From an uncultured Clostridia bacterium (GTDB lineage Bacteria; Bacillota; Clostridia; Oscillospirales; Ruminococcaceae): a stretch of 64,000 nt of DNA. This document shows, piece after piece, positions 26,322 to 34,508 of this stretch. The notes below the pieces were generated by a model. The model saw nothing but the letters and a program-made list of their open reading frames with translations. It was not told the DNA's origin and ran no database searches. How positions within the stretch are numbered: position 1 is the first letter of the stretch; every line of letters starts with the position of its first letter. The stretch spans positions 62,001 to 126,000 of the forward strand of contig CAMVDP010000001.1 in the NCBI GenBank assembly GCA_947166275.1, given 5' to 3'. The translations under genes and the position numbers were made by a program.

Positions 26322-27919
26322 AAACAAAGCTTCGCGTCGCCGCGGCAGCCCTCGCCGCTGTCACCGCTCTGGGTGCGCTCACCGGCTGCCACGGTTCACG
26401 CAGGACGAACGAGTTCACAGTGCCTGATGTGTTCGAAAGCACAAAACCGATGACTATAAGCTTCTGGGCGAAAAACGACACCAACCGCACACAGACCGAG
26501 ATCTACCGCAAGGCGGTGGAGGATTTCCAGTCGTATTACCCGAACATCACTGTCGACCTGCGGCTGTATACAGACTATGGCACGATCTATAACGATGTCA
26601 TCACCAATATCCCCACCAAGACCACACCGAATGTGTGCATCACCTATCCCGATCATATCGCGACCTACATGACAGGCGAAAACACGGTGGTGCCGCTTGA
26701 CGCTCTGATGACGCACCCGTCGTACGGACTGGGCGGCGAGTCGGTAAGATTTGACGCGCCCACACTTCAGGAGATATACCCGCAGTACCTCGCGGAATGT
26801 ACTCTCGGCGGTGAGCAGTATGTTATGCCGTTCATGCGCTCCACAGAGGCGTGCTATATCAACAAGACAATGGTTGAAAGCCTCGGATATACTATCCCGG
26901 ACGTACTTACATGGGATTTCGTATGGGAAGTGAGCGACAAGGCTGCCGAAAAGGGCGCGGACGGCATCTACCCCGTCAACGGGCAGAATGTCATGATACC
27001 TTTTATATATAAATCCACCGATAACATGATGATACAGATGCTTAAGCAGCTCGGTGCCGGTTATTCCGATGACGCAGGCAATATTGCGCTGTTCAATGAC
27101 GATACCCGCAACATTCTGCGCACGGTGTCACAACATGTAAAACGCGGCGCATTCTCGACATTCAAAATATCCAGCTACCCCGGGAACTTTCTGAATGCCG
27201 GTCAGTGCATCTTCGCTATCGACTCCACCGCCGGCGCTACGTGGATGGGAAGCAAGGCGGCTCACCAGGATATTGACGAGAAGGCGCTGGTCGATTTTGA
27301 ACTGGTCGTAAAGCCGATCCCGCAGTATGACCCGGATCACCCGAAGATGATATCACAGGGGCCGTCGGTATGCGTGTTCAACAAGGATGACCCGCAGATC
27401 GTACTCGCGTCATGGCTGTTTGTGCAGTATCTGCTCTCCAACGATGTACAGATTCGCTACTCCGAGACAGAAGGGTATATCCCCGTGACCACGAAGGCGC
27501 GGGAAAGCGAGGAATACCGCGAATATCTGTCGCTCTCCGGCACGGACAATGATAAGCATTACTCGGTCAAGATAGACGCAGCAAAGCTGCTGCTGGATAA
27601 CATCGACAACACATTCATCACGCCGGTGTTCAACGGCTCGACCTCACTTCGAGACGCGTCGGGGCAGCTTATAGAAGCGACTGCCAAATCAACGCGGCGC
27701 AAGGAGACTATAGATGACGCGTACTTCGACAAGCTGTTCAGCAATACCGAGTCGCTATATAGGCTCGACAGCATATCAGTGAACGGCAAGACGGAGCTCG
27801 GTGAGCTTCCGGCGGAATCCGTCGCGCTTATCGCAGTGCTCTCCGCAGCATGGGTGCTTATCGCGGTATACGCTGTTATTAAGGCCGTGAGACGTCACAG
27901 ACACGATAGTCATAATTAA
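26318..27919 (+). CDS. Extracellular solute-binding lipoprotein with added C-terminal membrane helix
   Basis: A 533-residue family 1 binding protein. The N terminus is a lipoprotein signal with lipobox LTGC (C24); the mature part has MTISFWAKNDTNRTQ and other features of CUT1 binding proteins. The last 35 residues add a hydrophobic helix (about 497-520) followed by a basic tail (KAVRRHRHDSHN), so the protein may be fixed at both ends in the membrane. Binding proteins are normally held only by the lipid. The substrate is unknown. A terminator follows 20 bases after the stop. Confidence 0.82.
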   Translation: MKTKLRVAAAALAAVTALGALTGCHGSRRTNEFTVPDVFESTKPMTISFWAKNDTNRTQTEIYRKAVEDFQSYYPNITVDLRLYTDYGTIYNDVITNIPTKTTPNVCITYPDHIATYMTGENTVVPLDALMTHPSYGLGGESVRFDAPTLQEIYPQYLAECTLGGEQYVMPFMRSTEACYINKTMVESLGYTIPDVLTWDFVWEVSDKAAEKGADGIYPVNGQNVMIPFIYKSTDNMMIQMLKQLGAGYSDDAGNIALFNDDTRNILRTVSQHVKRGAFSTFKISSYPGNFLNAGQCIFAIDSTAGATWMGSKAAHQDIDEKALVDFELVVKPIPQYDPDHPKMISQGPSVCVFNKDDPQIVLASWLFVQYLLSNDVQIRYSETEGYIPVTTKARESEEYREYLSLSGTDNDKHYSVKIDAAKLLLDNIDNTFITPVFNGSTSLRDASGQLIEATAKSTRRKETIDDAYFDKLFSNTESLYRLDSISVNGKTELGELPAESVALIAVLSAAWVLIAVYAVIKAVRRHRHDSHN

Positions 27920-27939
27920 CAAAGAGCATAGTAAAAAAC

Positions 27940-27989
27940 GCCGAAATGTCGCGCGGAAGCATGATTTCCGTTGACCTTTCGGCTTTTTT
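27940..27989 (+). terminator. Terminator of the CUT1 operon
   Basis: GCCGAAA (27940-27946) pairs with TTTCGGC (27977-27983), with an inner CGGAA/TTCCG stem, and six Ts follow. The -35 box of the next gene lies inside its 3' arm. Confidence 0.8.
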
Positions 27990-27999
27990 ATGTTATAAT
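27971..27999 (+). promoter_or_regulatory. Promoter of the VWA-protein gene, nested in a terminator
   Basis: TTGACC (27971-27976) and TATAAT (27994-27999) have a 17-base spacer. The -35 box is part of the preceding terminator hairpin and the -10 box follows its T run. Confidence 0.8.
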
Positions 28000-28047
28000 T
28001 TGATTTACGGAGCCTCTCCGGAATACATCGTAAAAGGAACAACCCGC

Positions 28048-30312
28048 ATGGCAGCAAAATCAGTCTTGCCCGACAACAAGACCAAGACCATACTTATCTC
28101 TGTCGCCGCAGTTATCGTGATCTTCGGCGGCATACTTATCTATCTGGCAGTCAAGGCAAATGAAGACAATAAAGTCGCGGCGCTTAAATACAATTTCAAC
28201 AGATACTATCCCACAACGTACAACACCGTGGAGGAGCTCGACCCCAATGCGGATTATGACGGTGACGGCGTTATCAACTCCGCCGAGAAGGAAAACAAGA
28301 CTCGTATAGTTTCAGCGGACTCCGATAATGACGGTCTTGTGGACGCGGATGAAGCAAAATACGGCACTGACCCGCTCAATGCCGACTCCGACGGTGACGG
28401 CATCAAGGACGGAATCGAAGTGCGCGCCGGGCTTGACCCGCTCTCACTCATATCCGACGGTCACACAAAAGATGAAGACCGCACCTTCACGCGTATCATA
28501 CAGTACAACGAAGCGACAGTAACTGTTACCGGCAAGGCGCAGATATACGGTGCCACGCTTGACAAACTTACCCTCAACGCGGTAACTTCAAACGCGGGAG
28601 CGCTTACCGCGCCCTTCGAGTTCCACTGTGACGACCCGTACGACAGCGCGGAGCTCACGTTCAGCTTCAGCTCAAGATCCGTAAAATCTGCCGGCTACAC
28701 TGCCGAAAACATGCGGATATATAAGTTCGATCCGTACCTTAAAAAGTATAATATAATCGGCGGAGCTATCGATATCGATGAAGGAAAGGCTGTCTGCACT
28801 CTCAAGGAAAACGGCGTGTATCTCCTCGGCGCGGAAAACGTCATACATGAAGCGGCTGAAGCCTATGGCAGCGAGAAGATGAACGTACATATCATCATCG
28901 ACAACTCCGGCTCAATGTACCCGAAATCATATCAGTCAACATCAAAGGAAAATGATGTGGAATTCAAGCGTCTCGCTTTCGCCAAGAACTTCGTGACCGC
29001 GCTTGACAGCACAGTCAGGTTCTCGATATCTGTATTCACCTACGAATACCGTAACCTCATAGAATTCACTGCCGATAGATCGCGCATACTGCCCGCAATA
29101 TCCGGCATAAAGCAGCTCGGCCCGGGCTTCGACGGGACCAGCGTCGAGCGCGCGGCTATGCTCGGGCTTGAAAGCTTCGGCATGGATACACGAACCGAGC
29201 GAAACATCATAATCCTGCTCACAGACGGTATATCCACCGATGCGGCAGGCTACAGGCTTTCGGATATCGTCTCCCTCGCAAAAAGCAAGAACGTTACTAT
29301 CATGACTATCGGACTCGGAGATGAGGTCGATACAGAGCTTCTTTCACAGATGGCTATGGCTACCGGAGGCAGCTACTACCCGATATCAGAGGCAAGCGTG
29401 CTTGAGGGTCTTTACTCAACGATGATCTCGTCCATGGAGGATGACATCGTGGATGATGACTTCGACGGTACTCCCGACAGCTACACGCTGTTCGATACAG
29501 GCTTTGACCCCGATGTCAACGGATTCAGCTTCCAGAACTTCAAATCCAAGACCAACGGAACGCTCGACTTCGGCATGGTCACACTTGCACGCGACTGGTT
29601 CCGCGGAAATGTGAAAAACTCTCGCGGAGATCCCGGCGATGAAATTTCGTACACCTTCGAGGGTACGACTATCTACACCGCAGAGCCGCTTCGTAAAGTA
29701 TTTCTCCAGATCATGCAGGAAACATGGAACAGACCCGATGAATACCTCAATTTCTTAAGCGGCGGTAAGTCTCTGAAGGTGAAGACCGAGGACGCTGCCG
29801 CATCGCAGGAAAAGGGCTGGGTCAAGACCGAGATACCGTATACCGACGCGGGTACCGACTGGGAAAAAGCAGAGATACTCGTACCGAACCATACCGCATC
29901 AACTCTGCGCACGAAGTACAGTGAGAATGACTTTGCTATGCTCCGCGCTATCCACTACTACGAACTCAGCCGCGATACCGGTGAGACCTTCAGCCTCAAC
30001 AGCGAAGCACAGCTCGACCGCGTGAAGAAGATACTCGCGACCGGCGCACCAATTGTCACCAAGATAATCTGGCAGGATGACGACGGCAACTGCTGCTCAA
30101 GATTCGTGCTTATGACCATGCTGAGACGCGACCTTGAGAACCCCAATATCTTCAAGCTCAAAGTCTATGATGTGAACTCCAAGTTCATCAGCACGATCAT
30201 CGTCAACCGTACTCCGCGCGTTGACGGCTCCGGTGACAGGAACTTCACATATACCGCAAACTGGGATAACAAGCAGGTCGCGCTCTCGTGTCTGCTCACT
30301 GTAATATCGTAG
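28048..30312 (+). CDS. Membrane-anchored von Willebrand A protein with calcium-type repeats
   Basis: A 754-residue protein. One membrane helix near residues 13-35 anchors it, the rest facing outward. Residues about 65-138 hold three to four DxDxDG-type repeats (DYDGDGVINSAE, DSDNDGLVDADE, DSDGDGIKDGIE) like thrombospondin type 3 or dockerin-type calcium loops. A VWA domain follows with the MIDAS motif DNSGS (285-289), the threonine in FDGTSVERA and the aspartate in LLTDG. The C-terminal 250 residues are not recognised. The start at 28048 was chosen because AAAGGA and a promoter precede it; an upstream in-frame ATG lies in the terminator. A role in adhesion or envelope sensing is inferred. Confidence 0.8.
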   Translation: MAAKSVLPDNKTKTILISVAAVIVIFGGILIYLAVKANEDNKVAALKYNFNRYYPTTYNTVEELDPNADYDGDGVINSAEKENKTRIVSADSDNDGLVDADEAKYGTDPLNADSDGDGIKDGIEVRAGLDPLSLISDGHTKDEDRTFTRIIQYNEATVTVTGKAQIYGATLDKLTLNAVTSNAGALTAPFEFHCDDPYDSAELTFSFSSRSVKSAGYTAENMRIYKFDPYLKKYNIIGGAIDIDEGKAVCTLKENGVYLLGAENVIHEAAEAYGSEKMNVHIIIDNSGSMYPKSYQSTSKENDVEFKRLAFAKNFVTALDSTVRFSISVFTYEYRNLIEFTADRSRILPAISGIKQLGPGFDGTSVERAAMLGLESFGMDTRTERNIIILLTDGISTDAAGYRLSDIVSLAKSKNVTIMTIGLGDEVDTELLSQMAMATGGSYYPISEASVLEGLYSTMISSMEDDIVDDDFDGTPDSYTLFDTGFDPDVNGFSFQNFKSKTNGTLDFGMVTLARDWFRGNVKNSRGDPGDEISYTFEGTTIYTAEPLRKVFLQIMQETWNRPDEYLNFLSGGKSLKVKTEDAAASQEKGWVKTEIPYTDAGTDWEKAEILVPNHTASTLRTKYSENDFAMLRAIHYYELSRDTGETFSLNSEAQLDRVKKILATGAPIVTKIIWQDDDGNCCSRFVLMTMLRRDLENPNIFKLKVYDVNSKFISTIIVNRTPRVDGSGDRNFTYTANWDNKQVALSCLLTVIS

Positions 30313-30332
30313 ATCCTTTCCCGGAAAGGATC
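30312..30332 (+). repeat. Perfect 9-bp inverted repeat at the VWA-gene stop
   Basis: GATCCTTTC and GAAAGGATC are separated by CCG. It starts at the stop codon of the VWA gene and precedes a stronger terminator; it may stall or protect the mRNA end. Confidence 0.55.
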
Positions 30333-30342
30333 GCGGGATAAA

Positions 30343-30386
30343 ACGCCCGACATGTTCACCACAGTGAATATGTCGGACGTTTTTTG
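30343..30386 (+). terminator. Strong intrinsic terminator after the VWA gene
   Basis: The arms ACGCCCGACATGTTCAC and GTGAATATGTCGGACGT pair almost fully with a short loop, and six Ts follow. It isolates the RNA-rich region downstream from the VWA transcript. Confidence 0.88.
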
Positions 30387-30416
30387 AATAATGTCGAAAA
30401 AAAAAGAAAAAAGCTA

Positions 30417-30445
30417 TTGACAAGCAACGGATTTCGTGGTAAAAT
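30417..30445 (+). promoter_or_regulatory. Consensus promoter of the structured-RNA region
   Basis: TTGACA (30417-30422) and TAAAAT (30440-30445) are spaced by 17 bases, and an A-rich stretch upstream may act as an UP element. The start would be near 30452. No gene starts for the next 800 bases, so it most likely drives a non-coding RNA or a very long leader. Confidence 0.8.
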
Positions 30446-30451
30446 AATGCC

Positions 30452-30550
30452 GTGGTTAGAAAATGATGCAAACAAATAAAAAGGGAAAGACTGTGTGTAA
30501 ACCGCATTGCAGCCCGCCCCCGAAATAATTTGTTTGCGATTTTTCATTTT
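30452..30550 (+). ncRNA. Candidate small RNA with C-rich loop
   Basis: AATGA plus GCAAACAAAT (30462-30477) pair with ATTTGTTTGC (30528-30537) and TCATT (30544-30548), closing a loop of about 50 bases, and a T-rich run follows. The loop contains CAGCCCGCCCCCG, a C-rich single-stranded stretch of the type that pairs with Shine-Dalgarno sequences in Gram-positive regulatory RNAs. A GGGGGAGC stretch at 30608-30615 could pair with it instead, forming a larger fold. Whether it ends here or is the first domain of a 490-base RNA cannot be told by eye. No reading frame of note is present. Confidence 0.5.
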
Positions 30551-30688
30551 TTTCCAGGAAAAGCTAAAGTTTTGAGAAACTCTGCCGATATTATTTCAGA
30601 GAGTTAAGGGGGAGCTCCGAAAAGAGCACCCGGAAAAACCGAAGCTCATAATATTTATGCTTTATGCAGCCATTGGCGAATTTGCGTT

Positions 30689-30945
30689 AAGCGGACTAAT
30701 TGTAAACAAATTTTAAGACAAGAGGAGGTAAACAGTCAACTGACCGACACAGAATAATTCGTAAGGAAATTGTAATTGTAAATGTATGCGGATAGGGTAT
30801 GCCGCAAAGATTTTGAAAGTGGGAAATGTTTTCAGGGAAATAACTCTGCCCTTTTGCAATTCTTATGAATGGTGTCACGGTGCTGTTTACTGCAACAGTT
30901 GAATTAAGCTTTGTTTACAATTGGTCCTCTTTTTATTTTTTATTT
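30689..30945 (+). ncRNA. Candidate 257-base structured RNA with long closing stem
   Basis: Arms 30689-30716 and 30904-30931 pair over about 28 positions with few mismatches (core AATTGTAAACAAA with TTTGTTTACAATT), followed by a T-rich tail TTTTATTTTTTATTT. Inside, nested pairs continue: GTAAACAG with CTGTTTAC, ACC plus GACAC with GTGTC plus GGT, ATTCGTAAG with CTTATGAAT, then a TGCGG/CCGCA hairpin. This rod with a branched tip looks like a stable RNA. It does not show tmRNA, RNase P, SRP or riboswitch motifs that I know; 6S RNA is a distant alternative. No promoter is obvious directly upstream, so it may be a domain of a transcript begun near 30452. Confidence 0.6.
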
Positions 30946-30951
30946 AAACCC

Positions 30952-30972
30952 GTCCCGGCGGTTTCCCGGGAC
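30952..30972 (+). repeat. GC-rich hairpin after the structured RNA
   Basis: GTCCCGG and CCGGGAC form a perfect 7-bp stem around CGGTTTC. It lies directly after the T-rich tail of the 257-base element and could stop read-through or mark the 3' end. Confidence 0.5.
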
Positions 30973-31012
30973 TTAAACGCATCATAAAACCACTTGTTCC
31001 TTTACAATTAAA

Positions 31013-31175
31013 GCGCTTGCGGAAAGCGCATCCGCCGTGAGGCGGTAAACCTGCCAAGAACAGCATGTCCGCCGCTTGCAGCAAAGCGTCAGGGTGAGAT
31101 CCCCCGCTGCGGTTCCCGCAGGTGAGCCACAAGGGCAGTGCCCCGATACGATACCGATGCAATGGCCGCATCGGT
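31013..31175 (+). promoter_or_regulatory. Multi-hairpin leader of the AAA+/ClpP operon
   Basis: Six perfect short hairpins follow one another: GCGCTT/AAGCGC (31013-31029), CCGCC-GTGA-GGCGG (31032-31045, a GNRA-type loop), CGCTT/AAGCG (31073-31088), CTGCGG/CCGCAG (31107-31121), GGGC/GCCC (31133-31143) and ACCGATGC/GCATCGGT (31153-31175). The next gene starts at 31262. The density is far above chance. It matches no riboswitch I can name. No clear promoter lies between the 257-base element and this leader. Confidence 0.55.
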
Positions 31176-31261
31176 CACTCGTAACGGGTCCGACCTGTAT
31201 ACCATTAAGAGATAAACAAACGACCACCGCTTACAGCAGATGCTGAGAAAGGAAAACAACT

Positions 31262-31987
31262 ATGGCTAAAACTCCGATCACTAACGTTCACCCCGAGTTC
31301 ACTCTTCTTATCACCGGCTCCGCGAACAATGACCTCGCTGCTGAAAAGGCTGCTGCGAGCGGCGTTTACATCGTTCACCACAAGCTCGCTTATGTCGCTC
31401 CGTACGAGAAGTACGATGAGCTTCGCAAGCTCCAGCTCAAGGTCAGACACTCTCCCTGCGCGGTCGGCAAGAAGATCTGCGCGGCGATCGACATCTCCGA
31501 CTGGATCGACCATGAGGAGGAAGATTACTTCGTCGCTTCGGTGAAGTACTTCCACGACCACACGGATCGCATGAACTTCATGTTCACCGTCGGTGAATGC
31601 GACATGGCACGCGTACAGAAGATGTACGTCAAGCTCCGTACGTACATGCGCGGCGCGATGAGCGTGGATGAGACCTTCATGAAGGTCGAGGCGCTCGCGG
31701 CACACATCGGGGAGCGGACAAATGATACCGATGCCGCGGTGCTTCTCGCGCAGGTGCTCATGGAAGATGCCATGAAGCCGCTTCGCACATATCCCGCAGT
31801 CAAGAGCATCTGCCTCGACATCGAGGATATGAACGCAAAAGGCATCATAACCCTCGAGGATGTTAAAGCGTATCTCAGTTCCGAAAACTCGCTTATACAC
31901 CTTATGAATAAGGAACTCGCGCTTAAATACTCGAAAAGCACAGACGAAAGAAAGACAGAGTTGACAGGCAGCCACAGCGCTGCCTGA
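31262..31987 (+). CDS. Unrecognised protein heading the AAA+/ClpP operon
   Basis: The 241-residue product has no signal peptide or membrane helix. It has a possible Rossmann-type beginning (FTLLITGSANNDL), then a region CAAIDISDWIDHEEEDYF and a segment FMFTVGECD (107-113), which recalls the core and sensor strands of AAA+ ATPases, but no Walker A is present. It could be a degenerate AAA+ partner of the downstream ATPases; that is inference. GAAAGGA lies upstream of the ATG. It is followed after 19 bases by the VirD4-like gene. Confidence 0.6.
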   Translation: MAKTPITNVHPEFTLLITGSANNDLAAEKAAASGVYIVHHKLAYVAPYEKYDELRKLQLKVRHSPCAVGKKICAAIDISDWIDHEEEDYFVASVKYFHDHTDRMNFMFTVGECDMARVQKMYVKLRTYMRGAMSVDETFMKVEALAAHIGERTNDTDAAVLLAQVLMEDAMKPLRTYPAVKSICLDIEDMNAKGIITLEDVKAYLSSENSLIHLMNKELALKYSKSTDERKTELTGSHSAA

Positions 31988-32006
31988 ACGGGAAAGGAGA
32001 CTGCTT

Positions 32007-33794
32007 ATGACTTCCGCAACCACCAACACCTTTGACTACGCTTCCGACTGGTCCGACCTCACGTACCCCGAGACCAACGACATCACCTTCGACAACACGA
32101 TCCGCTCGTCATACCGCAGGGTAGATCTCCGGAAGGAGCACTTCGAGGCGGGCGGCATCCCCATTCTCGTAAAGGACAACTACGCGTACCTCAATGACCT
32201 TACCGAGAATACACTGATATTCGGTCAGACCGGCTCGAAGAAGACCAGATGCGCTATCGGACCAGACATTATAATGACTGCCGGTGCCGGTGAGTCCGCG
32301 TTTGTCACGGATGTCAAAGGAGAGCTGAGCTCCAACCCGAAGATCCGGGGATTCCTTGAGGATCACGGAGTACGGACGATCATGATCGACTTCCGTACAT
32401 TCGACAAGGATGGCTTCAACATTCTTGAGCACGCGTACAAGCTGTACAAGTCCGGTCAGAAGGACAAGTCAATGGCGGAATGTGCGGTGCTGCTCAACAT
32501 GCTTGCAAGCAAGTATGAGCGCGGCGCCAAAGACCCGTTCTGGCACGGCAACGCTAAACAATACCTGCGGCCGCTTATAGAAATGGTGTTCCGCATAGGC
32601 GTTGACTCCGGAGATGACGAAAAAGTCAATCTGCTCTCGCTGAGCGCGCTCTGCAACCGTACAACGTCGGATGTTATCGCAGAAACGTTCAAAGAGCATC
32701 CGAGCGTTTTCGAGGCAAAGCTGATGCCGAACAATCTCGCATCGCTAAAAGCGGTCGTGGATAACCCGCCGAACACTATGGCTAATATCCTCTCCACCGC
32801 ACAGACCATGCTTGAGGAGTTCACGCTGCAGCCCGACCTCACGAAGATGCTCTCCAAGACCACATTCGATGTAGAGAGTATGTATGAGAAGCCGACCTGC
32901 GTTTTCCTGGTAGTTCCCGATGAGACATCCGCGTATGACGCTACCGCGGGTATGCTGATCGACAGTTTCTACGGTACGCTCATCGAAGCATACAGCAAGA
33001 AATATATGAACAAGCAGGAGCCGAAATGCCGCATAAACTTTATATGCGACGAGTTCTGCAACCTCGCTATCAACGACATGAAGGCGAAGATATCAGCGAG
33101 CCGAGGCAGAGCGATGCGCTGGGTGCTTGTCTGCCAGTCCAAGGATCAGATGGAGACTTCCTACGGCGCTGCCGCGGGTACCATCGTAGGCAACTGTCAG
33201 AACACACTGTTCCTCCAGAGCTGCGACGAGAACCTGCTCGACTATATCTGCCGCATGTGCGGTACCACAGAGGTGAGCAGATCCGGTTCGGAGCCGCTCG
33301 TAACTCCGGATATGCTCAAGACGCTGCGCAAGGAGATCAAATACAAAGAAGCGCTCTTCATCAACGACAAGATACGCTACTTCACCCGTCTCCCGGATAT
33401 CGACAGCTACGACTTCCTCAACAAGTACGCCGAACAGCCGAAGAAACGCGGCCGCAAGCCTGCGGGAAACAAGTTCACTACACTCACCGGTTTCGACATC
33501 GACGACATCATATCGGTTTTTGGAAATCAGTCCGTTCAGAATGACGATTACGACACCGACGACTTTTACAACGATGTTTCATTCGTTCCGTTCACGGACG
33601 AGGACTTCGACGAAAGCCATATCCCCGATCCCGACTCACCGGACTTTGACGAAGATGACTCGGACTTTGACGAAGATGACTCGGACTTTGACGAAGATGA
33701 CCCGTTCAATTTCGGAGATCCTTACTACGACGAAGATGAACCGTACGACGATGATGATGACGACGACAACGATGATGACGACGACATCTTCTGA
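32007..33794 (+). CDS. Soluble VirD4/TraG-like ATPase with acidic tail
   Basis: A 595-residue protein of the VirD4/TraG/TraM-recognition superfamily. The Walker A is GQTGSKKT (73-80), in which the usual glycine before the lysine is replaced by lysine; Walker B is INFICDEF (343-350), and the motif WVLVCQSKDQM follows at 372-382. The N-terminal membrane helices of coupling proteins are missing, so it should be soluble. Residues 540-595 are almost all Asp/Glu, with three DFDEDDS repeats. No relaxase, VirB4 or channel gene is near. A hexameric motor feeding the neighbouring proteases, rather than DNA transfer, is an inference from the operon. A hairpin separates it from clpP. Confidence 0.75.
   Translation: MTSATTNTFDYASDWSDLTYPETNDITFDNTIRSSYRRVDLRKEHFEAGGIPILVKDNYAYLNDLTENTLIFGQTGSKKTRCAIGPDIIMTAGAGESAFVTDVKGELSSNPKIRGFLEDHGVRTIMIDFRTFDKDGFNILEHAYKLYKSGQKDKSMAECAVLLNMLASKYERGAKDPFWHGNAKQYLRPLIEMVFRIGVDSGDDEKVNLLSLSALCNRTTSDVIAETFKEHPSVFEAKLMPNNLASLKAVVDNPPNTMANILSTAQTMLEEFTLQPDLTKMLSKTTFDVESMYEKPTCVFLVVPDETSAYDATAGMLIDSFYGTLIEAYSKKYMNKQEPKCRINFICDEFCNLAINDMKAKISASRGRAMRWVLVCQSKDQMETSYGAAAGTIVGNCQNTLFLQSCDENLLDYICRMCGTTEVSRSGSEPLVTPDMLKTLRKEIKYKEALFINDKIRYFTRLPDIDSYDFLNKYAEQPKKRGRKPAGNKFTTLTGFDIDDIISVFGNQSVQNDDYDTDDFYNDVSFVPFTDEDFDESHIPDPDSPDFDEDDSDFDEDDSDFDEDDPFNFGDPYYDEDEPYDDDDDDDNDDDDDIF
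33641..33703 (+). repeat. Three 21-bp tandem repeats in the acidic tail
   Basis: Three near-identical 21-base units encode DFDEDDS-type heptads. Lengths can change by slippage without shifting the frame, so the acidic tail may vary between strains. Confidence 0.8.
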
Positions 33795-33812
33795 TCGCAA
33801 AACGAACGTGCA

Positions 33813-33843
33813 GTCATATCCCCGTTACAGGCGGGGATATGAC
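33813..33843 (+). promoter_or_regulatory. Perfect 12-bp intergenic hairpin before the ClpP-like gene
   Basis: GTCATATCCCCG and CGGGGATATGAC pair perfectly around TTACAGG. No T run follows (AAAAC comes next), so mRNA processing or stability is more likely than termination. Confidence 0.65.
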
Positions 33844-33881
33844 AAAACATAAAACTACCGATTATCAAGGAGGTACAGACT

Positions 33882-34463
33882 ATGATCCCGAAGATCAGCA
33901 TTATCGACAAGCAGGGCGTTCACGACTACGACCTCGTTTCCCACGCTTACGAGCGCGAGCGCAAGATCTTCCTCTTCGATGAGGTCAATTCCAACAGCGC
34001 ACTTGAGCTCATTCTCCAGCTTGAATACCTCGACAGCATATCCGGCGACGATATCACCATATACATCAACTCGCCCGGAGGAGCTATCAAGGACGGCTAC
34101 GCGATACTCGACGCAATGGCGCGCTGCCGCAGCGATATCCGCACGGTCTGCACCGGATTCGCGGCATCGTTCGGCTCTGTGATCCTCGCCTGCGGCACAA
34201 AGGGAAAGCGCTTCATAACTCCAGAAGCCGAGGTCATGATACACCAGCCCCTCGGCGGCGCACAAGGTCAGGCTTCGGATATCGAACGTGCCACAAGACA
34301 TATCCTCAAAGCAAAGGATAAGCTCATGAGACTGCTTTCGGACAGGACCGGTCAGTCGATCGAGCAGGTCACGAGCGACTGTGACCGAGACACATACCTT
34401 TCAGCCGAAGAAGCTCTGAACTACGGGCTCGTTGACGCTATCCTCACTGAAAATCTCAAGTGA
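33882..34463 (+). CDS. ClpP-family serine peptidase
   Basis: The 193-residue protein has the ClpP fold: YINSPGGAIKDGYAILDAM for the oxyanion region, the catalytic serine in GFAASFGS (S96), the histidine in MIHQP (H121) and the aspartate in CDRDTYLSAEEALNYGLVD (D170). All three are present, so it should be active. It is distinct from the housekeeping ClpP wording (GQAASMGA) and is encoded with AAA+ proteins, so it is probably a dedicated peptidase chamber of this operon. An AAGGAGG site precedes the ATG. Confidence 0.9.
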   Translation: MIPKISIIDKQGVHDYDLVSHAYERERKIFLFDEVNSNSALELILQLEYLDSISGDDITIYINSPGGAIKDGYAILDAMARCRSDIRTVCTGFAASFGSVILACGTKGKRFITPEAEVMIHQPLGGAQGQASDIERATRHILKAKDKLMRLLSDRTGQSIEQVTSDCDRDTYLSAEEALNYGLVDAILTENLK

Positions 34464-34508
34464 GGACAGCAAACAACGCGAGCCTGCACCGGACAGGAGG
34501 TCAGAATC

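Noticed and set aside
30689-30945. tmRNA, RNase P RNA or SRP RNA
   Set aside because: None of their conserved motifs is visible (no tRNA-like ends, no GAGGAAAGUCC-type or GGAAGG-type blocks).
31013-31205. Cobalamin or other known riboswitch in the operon leader
   Set aside because: Isolated matches such as GCCAC occur, but the order and spacing of the cobalamin core do not.
30944-31227. Minus-strand open frames of 75-81 codons in the leader region
   Set aside because: No ribosome site or family pattern, and the bases are better explained by hairpins.
33641-33703. CRISPR-like repeats
   Set aside because: The three 21-bp units are coding, contiguous and without spacers.
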